Part shown: positions 1-11,898 of the stretch, piece after piece
How positions within the stretch are numbered: position 1 is the first letter of the stretch
Layout: each line of letters starts with the position of its first letter
Origin: Pogonophryne albipinna
Lineage: Eukaryota > Chordata > Actinopteri > Perciformes > Artedidraconidae
Length of the DNA stretch: 64,000 bases
Assembly (NCBI GenBank): GCA_028583405.1
Contig: CM053260.1
Location: 25,828,147 to 25,892,146 of the forward strand
Direction: 5' to 3'
Notes under the pieces: model-generated
Seen by the model: the letters and a program-made list of their open reading frames with translations, nothing else
The model's database searches: none
What the model was told of the DNA's origin: nothing
Position numbers and translations under genes: made by a program

Positions 1-3000
1 GTGTTTTTTCTGAAAATCTACTGTCAAATGTTCCCCTCAAGCTGCCCCAACTTCAATATGTCCAAAACAGAGCAATTCCTAAACCTCCCTTTAATAGAGT
101 CTTTCAGGGAGGCACAGGAAGAGGAACAAATGCCTCCATTCAGCAGCTTCCAAAATGCTAATGCCCTCGGCTCTTAACACGTTTATAAGGGTTCCCATGT
201 CACGACATGGCATAGTCCACCCCTAATGGGGGCTGTGGCCGCGGACTGCATGAAAAAGACAGACATATAACAGAACACAAAAATGACAACAAGATTGCCG
301 GTTTCCTGGGGAACAAGGCATCTGAAGATCCTATTTTCCATCTGGAAGAAGCATGCGAGCGTGTTAAGTCACAGTGAACTTTTGAGGTTTCTTTTTACGG
401 TCACTGAAACCTCTGTTTGGAGCCCATCATGGAACCTGACATTTAAAGTACCTATTTAAGTAACTGTATCAGCCATAGACTTTGCAGACTTCTTAAAGGG
501 AACACAGAGTGACCAATAGTCCCAATGGTCGGCCATTCCACTGGTTTAATATTGAACTCCAGTAACTGTGTGCTCCCGTATGTAAATGATGGCCACACAA
601 GGTTCTGTGTTGGAGAAACTTTCTGCAAATAAATGGCAAGCAGGGTTTAGTGATTGCTTGGGAAAGTAATTGCTTTTTATCTGTATGGGTGCTGGGAGGC
701 AGACTGCGGAGCCAGGATCCAGCCTCCGGGCGCCTTAGGATTGATATTATGTCAACGACTCAAAAGGTATTTCTTTAGTGACATTCTGGTCAACCTGTGG
801 AACATGTTCAATGTTTTTTAATGATTAGACTACAGAGCACCTCAAACTTTCCTCTCAACTCTTGATTCCATTTGCATTATGTGTTGACAGGACAAACATA
901 GGGTTGACATTATTGAACTATTCAGAGGAGGAGATGGAATCTATCTCTCTAGACTTAACCCCAAATAGTCCTATTGATAGAAAGTATAAACACTAGTGTA
1001 AATGGACTGTGTGATGCTTGGACAGCGGAGCGACAAGCTGCCATCAATGCTACTCTAACAGGAGTGCATTGTTCTCCAGGAGTGCTTTTACCATGTATTT
1101 CCCAGAGCCAAATCACTATTGAATAATTTAAGCAGTTCAACAACCTTTAATTGCACCAGGTGTGTAAATCTCTAAAACAAAGCAACTGAGAGTGGAAACA
1201 CAGTCATGGCTAGCTTCCCATTGTTTTTCTCGTGACACAGATATTCCTGACCTAATTTTCTTTGCATATTAACAATGACATTCACAGAAAGGCATACAGA
1301 CTGACAATCAGGGTACAAAAGCTCTGGTGTTTGAGTTAAGACATTGGAAAAACTTCAATCCATACATTGCAAGTGTTTGTAGACTACATATTCAAATTGA
1401 ATACCAGTAAATGTCAGTATTTTGGTATAATGTAAGTCAATAGAGTTCTGCAGTAATTACTCCATCGCCCTGGCTCCTTTGACAACAACACAATAGGATG
1501 TCTCTATTAGATGTGTTTGGTTCGACAAAATCATCTCCACAAAGGAACACCACTTGTCATGACCCCCAGGACTAATTTTCTAACTTGTAATTTCATTTAG
1601 CACGCTAACCTCAAAGCACTTTCTCTTCGCATGCCATCTAGTCTAAATCCTAATTACAGAATTTGGATTTGAATAGTTTTTCAAGAGCACAAAGACAAGG
1701 CTGTAAATGCATCCGAGTTAGTACCTTCAGCTTCTGGCTTGATGGAGTTTAATGTCCCAACGACCTTTTTAGTTTAAATTAGCCACATGTTAGCAGTCGC
1801 CTTTTTACAGACACCTTAAAGATTGTGGGTTATTTATTGACATATGTTATGCAGTACACCAAAACGTGAAAATGTCTCAAGCTTGTGTCACCACAGAACT
1901 TGTATTGGGCATCTTACCAAACATGTATTTAAATAACTCCCAAAGGGGCAAAATGCTAACTAATGTTCTTGTTTTAGGACTGATTCCTGTAGCACTGGTG
2001 CATAGTGCGTGTTTGCCACCATGTCTAGGATGTGGTTCAAAGTGATCTTGTACAACAGTTAATATTTAATCCTCCTGCCATGACTAAATGAACTGCTATT
2101 GTGCAATAACAAAAACAACTTACCAGTGCTTAGTCAATACAGCATCCTTTTTGATGACCCACCATTGTCAACAGTTCTTTTCTTACACAATACTGAGTGT
2201 ACACTTCATCTTCACCATGACATCATTGACATTTCATTCAATCTGTTGTCATTGGTATCAAAAGACATAATTAGATTGAGGTTACCGGGACTTTTGGTCT
2301 TTTTTTGTGTTGTTTGCCTTTGGTAGTGGAGCTCACAATGATGTGTGTTCAATCGTTAACCTGATTATTCAGCCTCCACATGGAGCTACTGAGAGGTCAG
2401 CTGCGTAGCCATTGGTCAACCTGTTCTTTGGATGCGGTCCAAACCACAAGACAAATCTATATCGTACCACTCTTTGAAGTAGCATGGACAATTACTATAC
2501 ACCTATAGACCACAGATAGCACGCCAACACTAATGATTTTTATCTCCATTTTCTTACCCGCACCCTTTACTGTTGTCCGTTCGATTTTATGATCAAGCAA
2601 ATCAGATTGTATCCCACTCAGTGCAGATGATAGACCGCAGCATATCAGCTACAGCACTTGAACTTATACTCAGAACATGAGGACGCCTGCCTCCTTTTGA
2701 TCGTACCACTTGATACCTCTCCAGATCTGAATTAACTGCCCCCCCCCCCCCCTTTCTGATTGAAACTGCAGAGCTTTTAACTGCTTATAATTTGCTTGGC
2801 TTTACCAGAGCTTCGTAGCTTACATGACTTGTTTTCACTTCTGAATTCTGACACAAACTAAATGAATGTTTAGCACTGCAGCAAAGGTCGCCCATGACTC
2901 ATAATCTGGAAACAAATTGTATTGATTGGTGTACAGACGGGTGCTTTAAATTGTTAGTTATTGAGCCAAGACACGTAGAGTGTGTCTGTAGAAGCTGATG

Positions 3001-6000
3001 ATGTGTTCTAACTGTAAGCTATTATTTCTATTAATGTCTCGTAATTGCAATGTCCTAGAAAATGATCTGAGCTCTCTAATACTTGCCCATTTGATTTGAC
3101 ACAAAACAATCTAGGATTATATCTGTGTGTACTTCAATTACATTCATTTCTCAACTATGTGCCTTCTAGTTCAACAATCAGTAGACATCTACCCACGCAC
3201 AGACACAAAGCTATATAATGTCTTCAGGCACAGCTTTTGATGTTAAAGTGACAAAGGCACCAGCTCCAAAAGAGCCTTTCACTGGGTTTTTCCTAATGCC
3301 CCACGAGTCCTTTCAAGTTGTGAAAAGATAACTTTCTGGGTGTGCCTCGTGTTTCAGTTTGAAGGGGGCATTTGTTTCATTTGTTCGAGCATCCTTTCAA
3401 GTGGCACCGGCTGTGAGTTTTAAGCTCTTGATTTGGCGAGACACTCAACATCTCTCATAATGGTTTGATAGATATTTCTGCAAAGCCACATTTCCTGTTT
3501 CATGATTTGTTCCACAGTTATATCCCTGTACTTTCCACTGGTGCTCATAAACATTAAACCAATGATTTTTTTATATGGTTGGCTATTCAAAATCACACCC
3601 AATGAGAAAACTGAACCTGTTTTGCCCGAATCCACCATCCATAAATATCTCAGGTACTCTGTAATTTATTAAGCTGCCCGTGTCATTAAATAGACGCAGT
3701 GAATAATTGATTGATTTTAGTTTTTTATCAGCCACTTCCTCTCTTAGCCCCAAGTAGTACATCCTGTGCTTGATTTTCCTGGAACATATGTAGCATAAAA
3801 ATATAACTAGACCCCGATACGTGCAATCCATCAAGTGTAGCCAGAAGGGTTATTTGCAAAAGGTAGTACCATTTCTGGTGTTCTTTATAAAACCGTGCCT
3901 TTGGGCTACTACACCTGACGTTGGCTAATTGGCTATCAAGAGAGAGGCTCTGAGACTAATAACGCTACATGTTTCCCACCAATGCATGCTTCCTATTGTC
4001 TAAATGAAATACAACACAGGAACAAATTATGCTGTTAGATGGCAGCTTCTCCTTTGTGGACACTTTTAAGACACATATTTGAAAATCAAGGATTTCCTGG
4101 TGTTGCTAAGGCAAATCTAGACAATGTAGTCAGCCCACACACACACTGAAGTCAACCTGCCAGTCTTTGTATGTGCTCAGTGAATGGCCATGTGGCTAAA
4201 GCTTGAAAAGTTGTGCAGCCAGCCTATTGATGAGCATGTCTGTAACAAAAAAAAACCCCACACAAACCACCATAGAAGAACCTCACCCTCAACCCTCCCC
4301 CACACATACACATCTTTAATTCGTCAAATATTGGTCTGCCTGCTCATCTCTTGCTGGGCGTCCATGTGAGACGGATCTCACCCAACATTTTCCACCGCAG
4401 GATTAAGTGTGTAGCGCGACGGGCTGCTCCGCCTCAGTGCACCTAAAGGGGCTGACCCCGAGGTGTGTGTGTGTAGAGGTGGCCAGCAGGACGCTCCTTA
4501 CAAGGCTATTAGATCCGTGCTGCTTATCATGAGTGGGCGTGCAGCTAAATTATCTGCCCTGCTTTCCCTTGTCACAGGACTATAGGCGGAAAAAAGCTTG
4601 TTTTCCGGTAATAATTAATCCTACTGTTTGGGATGATAATATTGAGGAAGAACATGTTGCTGGTGCCTCGAGTGTTTCCTGATGCACCCTCCTCTCTGAC
4701 AGGTGGAGCCGTTCCTGATGGAGATCTTCTCATTTCGCTTCTTGCCTGCAGGACCTTTCGATTACATTACAACTGAGCCAGCCGCTCTGGAGAAGTTATT
4801 TGATTCAGAGTGTGAGAGCAGATTTGAGCTCTGTGTCCATCTCAAAGCCACAGCCAATCGTGGTTACCATGCCTACACATTATACTAAGAGACGCTGCAT
4901 TTATCTTAACGAGTTCATTTTCAGGCTCATGTTTGCCGCTGGATTCTCTGTCAGCTGTGTACACAGTCTAAACAGAGAGAGGAGAGAGGCCTTTTCCATT
5001 GCTAAAAGTCACTTGGGTGAAATAGCTTATTGATCTTGGGGGAAACATTATTAAATTGAGGTCTAAGTGGACACTTCATCTGAACTAAAGCAGAGAGAGG
5101 AAAAAAAAGTCGGCTTTTGTTCAGGTTCTCAAACACAATTTCCTCTTTCATGTGGGTAAATTAATTGCTTCCCTCTATTGTTGTTTTATATAGCTTTTTA
5201 TATTATAAGTTTTAAATCGTTAACTTACGCTGCATCATTTTGGTATACCATATAATGAATAGTGCTAACAAATCTTAGTAGGCTTACATTCATTAAAGTT
5301 GATTTAATCGACAGATCTGTAAAACTGAGTTTCTGATAAAGAATCATGCAAGAGCACCACTTTATATGTAATTTAGCATGACTAAAGCATGACGAAATTA
5401 ACTATAATCGTTTTTGACTAAGACAGAAATTGTCCGACTTATTGACAGCCATAGTTTTGAAACCTTTGTCACTGAATATTGGTTATTAGTCTTTGAAGAG
5501 ACTGCTCCTTTGTCTACTTCTGTGATATAGTGATAACTCTATTGTATGTGATATTGTATGTGATATGCAAAGGGGTGGGACATTTCCGACCCCCCAAGCC
5601 ATTGACCAATCACAACAGAGACAGCCAGCTAACCAATCAGAGCAGACCGGGCTTTGGTTTCAGGCAGAGGGTGAAAAGAGGTGCTGCAGCAAGAGCTTTT
5701 TGAACATTAAAGCATGTAAACAAGTCATAGTAGAGGCACAAAATAGAACTATTAAAACTGAAAAGCACTTTTACATCTTGCTACAAACTTGAACTTGCAT
5801 TGTGTTATAAAGAACATGTTTCAAATCAGGAAAGCTCTGCATGATGCTTTTTTTTGTGCAGCTTTGTAACAGTGTTTGCTTAATTCCACTGTTTGTAAAA
5901 GTGCTGTCTGCTGGCTTACCGTATCTGTTGTGCAGCCAGAGAAGTAACAGACGTTGTTGTGCACATTGTGTTCAGTAGGTGTGCTAATCAGGAGGAGAGA

Positions 6001-7052
6001 TCCCTGATCACTGCCATGATCACCGAGCGCACCATCTGGGAAGCTCTGATGGCCGGCAGTCTGCCTCACAGAGCTCTCACAGTCTGATGCTCTCTCTTCA
6101 CACTCTGAGTGTGCTGTTTTACTCGTCTTGTAAAAAAACCTGGAACCGCTTAACACAAGCTTTCTGACACTTCTTAAGCTACACAGCCATTACAATGAAA
6201 AACATTTGCAGAGTTCAGATAAAGCCCCCTGTGGATGGTATTTAGATTTATCCCTGTTTATATATCTGTTGTTTGATCAGTTTCTCTGTAGTGCGCCGCG
6301 CTGAATAAATCAGCTGTCAACGTAGATCTGGAAATAATTGAGAAGACTGTAAAAGTGCCACGCTTAATGGGGAATTGCACATGAATGTGGGCAATTTCAT
6401 CGCTGGAATTTAGCCTGTTTTTCATTTGCAGTCGCAGGTCGTAAACATTACCAGTCACATCTCCGGTAATCACGCAGAGATCAAATGGAGTTGTTTGTGA
6501 TGGAATTCCCCAACCGGGACCCGAAATAAACAAATACACACACACACACTCATGCTGAAGTAATCTGCTGCACAACGCTTCGACCCAACTTCTCAACAAA
6601 TAGATCAGGATACAGATAAGGGCAGCTGTTACCATGACAACTTTGAAAAGCACGACGCAGAAATGCATTGGTTTTTATATTGATTCATTGCTGAGAGTAC
6701 AGCACACGGTATCAGTCAAAGGCAGGTCGGCCTGTTTCTATCTGCCGCTGCCAGGTTAGAGGCTTATTGACCGTTTTCGACAGACTGAGCAACAGACGAC
6801 TTTTTGGAAGAATGGGCCGCCTGCCCGAAGTTCAATTACAAGCGTCACACTGTGTTTAGTAAGCATATTCGCCAAGTGGTAGGAAAAGTTTGTCGGTCTT
6901 CATGCAACCTCAGCAAGTTCATTTTCCTTATGGGATGTTGATGGCTCCACCATTACCAATGGGTTTTATCTTTTATGCTTGAACATGTGATTAACTAGAC
7001 TGGTTAAAGGAGATTTCTAGGTATCGAGTGCAAGCAAAGTTACGTTTTGAGG
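1..7052. other. No recognisable gene; AT-rich non-coding DNA
   Basis: No reading frame here resembles a known protein; the open frames are short and lack domain features. Visible items are a poly-C run near 2739-2752, a short AC run near 6538-6549, and a probable interspersed-repeat fragment at about 5565-5770. Part of that fragment (a block containing AGTAGAGGCACAAAATA) recurs at the right edge of the window near 63960-64000. The stretch could be intergenic DNA or part of a 5'-UTR intron of the downstream gene; sequence alone does not decide. Confidence 0.6.
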
Positions 7053-7056
7053 GTTT

Positions 7057-7105
7057 ACAATACATTTAGCTGATGCTTTTATCCAAAGCGACTTACAATA
7101 AACCA
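7057..7105 (-). repeat. 3' tail of a tRNA-derived fish SINE
   Basis: The block TTTAGCTGATGCTTTTATCC followed by AAAGCGACTTACAAT matches the tail of the more complete SINE at 55056-55232 almost base for base. Only the tail survives here and the tRNA-like head is missing. It reads as the reverse strand of the SINE. Confidence 0.6.
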
Positions 7106-7164
7106 TGAAGATTCAGACTGAGGACAGAAAAGTGCTGATATATTAGCTTCAAACATGCCAAGCG

Positions 7165-7785
7165 AGAGCAATGAAGGGTGGACCCAAATGCAGGAAGTGC
7201 ACAAACAAATCCTTTAATGTTCAGTTCTTGGGCGCTAGGCTTAAAAAACAGAACAGAAATCTTTACAAACAGCAAACGAGGATCAGAAACCAGAACACAG
7301 GGGCATTCAGGTAATGAAACGGGAGGGAACAAGAGACAGGAAGTAAAAACAGACATGACACAGGGGGTGAACCCTCTTCAAACTGAAAAAGGAAAACACA
7401 GACAGATTGTGACATTTCAAAGTAAAGCAGAAAATACTCAGACAGGTTTGGACAAAACAAGCCAGACCATTATTACTGGTTGCTGGTTGTTGATTGTTAC
7501 ACAGGGCTGGTGCATTGGTTAAACTCTTCTGATTGGCTGATGCAGAGCAAAGTTCACATGCTGGAGAGTATAGATTGGCTGGATGTAAGGGGGACCTGAT
7601 TCCTTAACAGCACAGTAGGTCAGTACCAGTGTCTTGATTGGTGGCAGCCAGTAAAGGGACTGGAGGAGAGGTGTAGTGTGGGAGAACTTTGCTCGGTCAA
7701 AAACCAGTCGAGCTGCTGCTTTCTGAACAAAATGTAGAGGTCGGATGGCACTTGCAGGTAGACCTGGACCAGGACCTGATTGGCC
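7165..7785. repeat. Probable degraded interspersed repeats
   Basis: The stretch has the composition and phrasing of fish retroelement untranslated regions (for example around 7620-7740), but I found no coding motif or clear ends. The open frame at 7178-7522 (114 codons) shows no domain and is not called as a gene. The attribution rests on general familiarity with fish repeats, not on a match within this window. Confidence 0.3.
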
Positions 7786-8030
7786 TTCAAGGCTTTTATT
7801 TTATTGTCATAGCTACAGTGTAGTTATGACAATACAAATCTTAGGTCACAGGCTCCTCCAACAGTGCAACACAATAAAACAGAAAAAATAGTAAATCAAA
7901 TGAAATGGAATATAATAGAAACAGAATATGATAGAAACTGTGCAGAATAGTCTATATACAGTAATTGGAATATTGATATGATATATATGAGACGGATGAA
8001 TGTTATCTATGTTCTTTCAGAAGTTCAGGT
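7786..8030. repeat. Dispersed repeat, family shared with 59372-59585
   Basis: It begins TTCAAGGCTTTTATT and runs through CTACAGTGTAGTTATGACAA, GGCTCCTCCAACA and AATAGTCTATATACA to AAGTTCAGGTGT. The same blocks in the same order appear at 59372-59585. It looks like the reverse strand of a LINE 3' end, since the reverse complement ends in TGACAATAAAAGCCTTGAA. A related tail in the opposite orientation is at 34126-34195. Confidence 0.6.
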
Positions 8031-8097
8031 GTTCTTGGGTCAGTAGGGGACATATCCTCCTGACATTTTACAAAGTGTATCTCAAAGTCGACTTTCA

Positions 8098-8180
8098 GTT
8101 TGTGTGTACAGACAGAGAGATCTAAATACCGTTTCCCACAATCCCGAATACAAAAATACAAATATATATATATATTCCTT
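8098..8180. repeat. Copy 1 of an about 80-bp direct repeat
   Basis: This segment, from AGTTTGTGTGTACAGACAGA to an ATATAT run, recurs at 9431-9507 in the same orientation with a few substitutions and a 2-bp length difference. Both copies contain GTTTCCCACAATCC and end in ACAAATATATATAT. Confidence 0.7.
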
Positions 8181-11100
8181 GCAGTTTTAAGTTTTAGTAG
8201 GGCTGTGATCTGTGGGTGAAGCCACCTGCATGTTCCTTTCCCCGCTCTTAGAGACTAAAAAGAGGCAACATGTCTTCACTTTTGAACGGGTCTTGTTTTG
8301 TGCTTCCCTCACATTCGGTCCACTCTTGCCGTAGGAGGGGTTGGGCGGCAGCAGGTCAAGTGAGCATTATTGTAATCCCTCTGACACCATATTGCCGCGG
8401 CCCTCTATCTTGGAGCGGTCAGATAACATTCAGCGATTGCTGCTCGAGGGAGATAAGAGTCGTGTCATAAATTAAAGGTGTTGTAAACATTTACTGCGAG
8501 AGCACAGCGGATTATCTCATTTTAAATACAACGTTTGTATGGTTCCACCCAAAGTGATGTAAGCATGGTGTATATGTTAAAAATGTATGATTTGATGTAT
8601 TATGTGTGTTTATAGATATATTTGAACATTGTAATCCTTTGTTATTAGTATCATTATATCATTGAATTAAACCAGCCGTCTGTGTTTGTATTGATACCTT
8701 TTGTTAAAGTAAACTTTCCTGAGACGTATGTTTGATGGGGTCAAGCTTATTGCTACTTGTGGATATATAGATGTTTGGATTAGACTGAACTACACATGGG
8801 GAAGCAAGAAAATTAGCCACATTTAATTTACGACCGTTTATTCAGTTGCTTTACACTTTCTTTCTCCCCGACTTATTTTATAGCATTTTTAACAATCGGT
8901 TCAAAGTGTGCATAAATGTTTGCCTTCTCGCCTCCATAAGTCATGTCCAAATCTGTGAATCAGGCCGAGCTGGAAGTGCGTTTGAGCCAGGAGAGCGCAG
9001 AGAAAGGGGAAGAGGCTTTCCCCGGGGCAGTGCCCAGGACAATGTCAGGTTTGTCTGGCCCCACTGCATGAACACTAAGCTTTTCGGAACTGGCACGCCG
9101 CCCCGGTACCTACCCATCTCCCCCGGCTTCCAGATCTGTCCAGCCCCGGAGCACTAAGCATTTGTACAAAGTTCATAAGGCTTCCCTCTGTTTGTGTGGC
9201 CATAATGGCAGCTCCATCCTGTTGTAGCTCAAAGACTGCTTATGGGCTCTGAGAGGCAGTGAGGGTTCTCAGTTACTGACTTTGGCTGACTGCTCTCATT
9301 ATGAAAAGACCAGTGTGTGTCCACCCCCCCCCCCCACCTCTCTGACAGCTCACAATCTCAGCATTTCCTTCATCATGTTCTCTGCCTGTCAGTTTCCTAA
9401 TTGGAAAAGTCAACTTTTTTGTGAATCTTTCAGTTTGTGTGTACAGACAGAGATCGAAATGCAGTTTCCCACAATCCTGAATACAGAAATACAAATATAT
9501 ATATACACACATGTATATCCTATATATATACACAATCAACAGACACATTAAAAAGCCAATCCATCTGTTTACCTTAATAGCTAGCAGAGAAAGCGACATC
9601 GGTAAGTTAAGTCGAGAGGATTGATATTCAATATAAAATAAGAGGAAGGCAAATCACTTCAATTGTAATCAGTTGTAGTCGATTAAAATAAATCCAAGGC
9701 AAGCCGATATGGCCTTGCTCTGGTCAATTTTCAGAGTTTGAGTTATTTTGATACCATAACATGTTTTCCTAGTTCACCAAAAATGAGCATTAGATAATGA
9801 CTAAATTGCTTATGTAACACATTCAGAGGACTTGTGATACTGTACAATAAGACACTTATCTTGATGTAAGTGAACAGCTGGGGAAGTTCCATGATGATGT
9901 CTATAGCTATGTTTGTTTGACCCTATTCACCTGTCGTAGGTAGGACAATGTTAGCAGCTGTTTTCTTAAAATATGTTATTTCTGATATTCTGAGCCACAA
10001 TGCTCCACTTCAATAGTGCTCACATACACCTCATATTTCAGTACCATTGTTATATGTATTCTAAATGTTGAGTGGTTTGTTTATAGATCACCCATAGCAT
10101 GATTTATGGTACACTTTATCCCTAAGGATTGGTGAACAATAAGTTGTCATGCCTGCTGAGAGTATTTCCTGATTTATGGAGTGATACAAAGACATGTCCA
10201 ATCTTTGTCAACCGAACCTTTGACTCTGATATTAAAAAACAAAATAAAACAATAACTTTTAACCTGAGATTTATCGTTTGTTAATATGTATGATCTTTAA
10301 AAATATGTTCTAGTCCGAATACATTTACAGACAATGTCTCCATGAACATTTAAGGATAGCATTTTCAGAGAATTGATGGAGAACTGATTTATACATTTGT
10401 TTATTCTTTTCACTTGTAATTTGAACTGCCGATAACAAGCTGCTTAACGACCGAATATATGTGTCCAGTCATCGAAAGGTACACATTCTCACCTCCACCA
10501 TTTCCCAGCTGTCAGCGTCAGTAAGGCTGAGTGATAATAACCTTGTTATTTGTGGTTGCGAGTTGGTTGGTTTTCAGCAGCGGTTACAACCTACATCAGC
10601 ATAATTCAAGCATGACCCTCCTCCCCCCTTTCATTTTCCGCCTTTCTCCCCGTTAAAACCCAAGTCTCAGTCTAGGGTCCACACCATACATCATCCAGAC
10701 TGAGGGCGCTTCCTCCCTTCCCCCTCATGTGTCGTGGGAGAGACTGCATTTTCTTTTTTTATTCAGGCTTTCGAGGCTCTTATCGACAGTCTCAGCGCTC
10801 TCTGTGCACTGAGCTGTCCCCCGACGTCTCTCACAGCCTCCAGTCTATCTGCAGAGTCCTAGAGAAGGGGTCTCCACTTGAATACTACAAATTAAACCCA
10901 TTTTCATTCATTTTTCAATCCGTTACCCTTTTTTTTCATTGACCAATTTTTTTTATTGTTTTCTAGTCGCCCTCACAGAAGTACATATATATACAGATAC
11001 AAATTATGTGGACGTAAATACAAACAAATTGAGAAATATAAAAAATAAAAGGATAGGGAGTCCTACCATCTTGCCATTCCACAGAAATCATATTTGATAA

Positions 11101-11407
11101 GCATTCCTCCGAGTTCATCTATCGCACATATTTTAGCATAACGATTCATTTTTCATACTTTTGTTTTGTTTTCACATAAAATGCCATCTTTTGAAACTGA
11201 ATTGACATTAGGTCCTCTCATAATCATCTGCCAATACTTCAAGGTGTGCATTATGTACAATCATAGTATACATGAAGGATGTAACCAGATCAGCAGGTCT
11301 TTTATTAGCCTCTAGTGTTCCTCCTTTAGCGTTGTTAACAGAAGCGATTGACATCTCTGAGATGACTGAATCATGGAAGGAAGATATCCATTGCTTAATA
11401 AATATAG
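8181..11407. other. No gene recognised (apart from the repeat at 9431-9507)
   Basis: No coding exon could be supported. A GC-richer patch lies at about 8960-9160 and a C/T-rich patch at about 10615-10730, but neither has a frame with recognisable protein features. A poly-C run is at about 9325-9335. Confidence 0.5.
9431..9507. repeat. Copy 2 of the about 80-bp direct repeat
   Basis: Same-orientation partner of 8098-8180, with the shared core GTTTCCCACAATCC and an AT-repeat tail. The 1.3-kb spacing suggests two insertions of one element or a segmental duplication. Confidence 0.7.
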
Positions 11408-11505
11408 TATCAAATCAAGTTTTATTTATATAGCACATTTTTAAAACGATTTTTGGTCGAGCCAAAGTGCTGTACATATAATAATTACCTTTACAGCAAC
11501 GGCAG
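11408..11505 (-). repeat. LINE (L2-type) 3' tail, reverse strand
   Basis: CAAGTTTTATTTATATAGCA, followed further on by AAAGTGCTGTACA, is the reverse complement of the common fish L2-type 3' end (TGCTATATAAATAAAACTTG). Forward-strand tails of similar structure occur at 28960-29020 and 38555-38628. Confidence 0.6.
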
Positions 11506-11774
11506 TTTGTGCAGAATATCAGTATGAGAAAACGACACCCTCCGTCCTTAGACCCTCCGTCCTTAGACCCTCACATCGTGCAAGGAAAAACTTCCGGGTA
11601 TTAGTATGTGGTGGTTTCCTGAATTCACAAGCTACCCTGCAGTATACAAAGCCATTCAAACTAGCTGCACCTTTACCAGCTTTGAGAACACTTTAATGAT
11701 CAATCATTATCAAACATATCATATATATTATTCTGAAATGGAACAATCTGCATAAAAAGTACTTTTGGTAATTA

Positions 11775-11898
11775 TATTTTGATGCCAATATGTTTCTACT
11801 TCTACTTGAGTAACATTTTGAAAGCAGGACTTTTACTTTAAACAGAGTATTCCTGGTACTTCTACTTTTACTTAAGTACAAGAGTACTTCTTCCACCT
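11775..11898. repeat. Dispersed teleost repeat of the 'TACTTTTACTTAAGTA' type
   Basis: The phrase CTTCTACTTTTACTTAAGTA, followed by CAAGAGTACTTCTTCCACC, is one I recognise as a frequently dispersed fish sequence. No ends or target duplication could be defined. Confidence 0.4.

Noticed and set aside
6258..6668. 136-codon minus-strand ORF
   Set aside because: No recognisable motif; consistent with chance.
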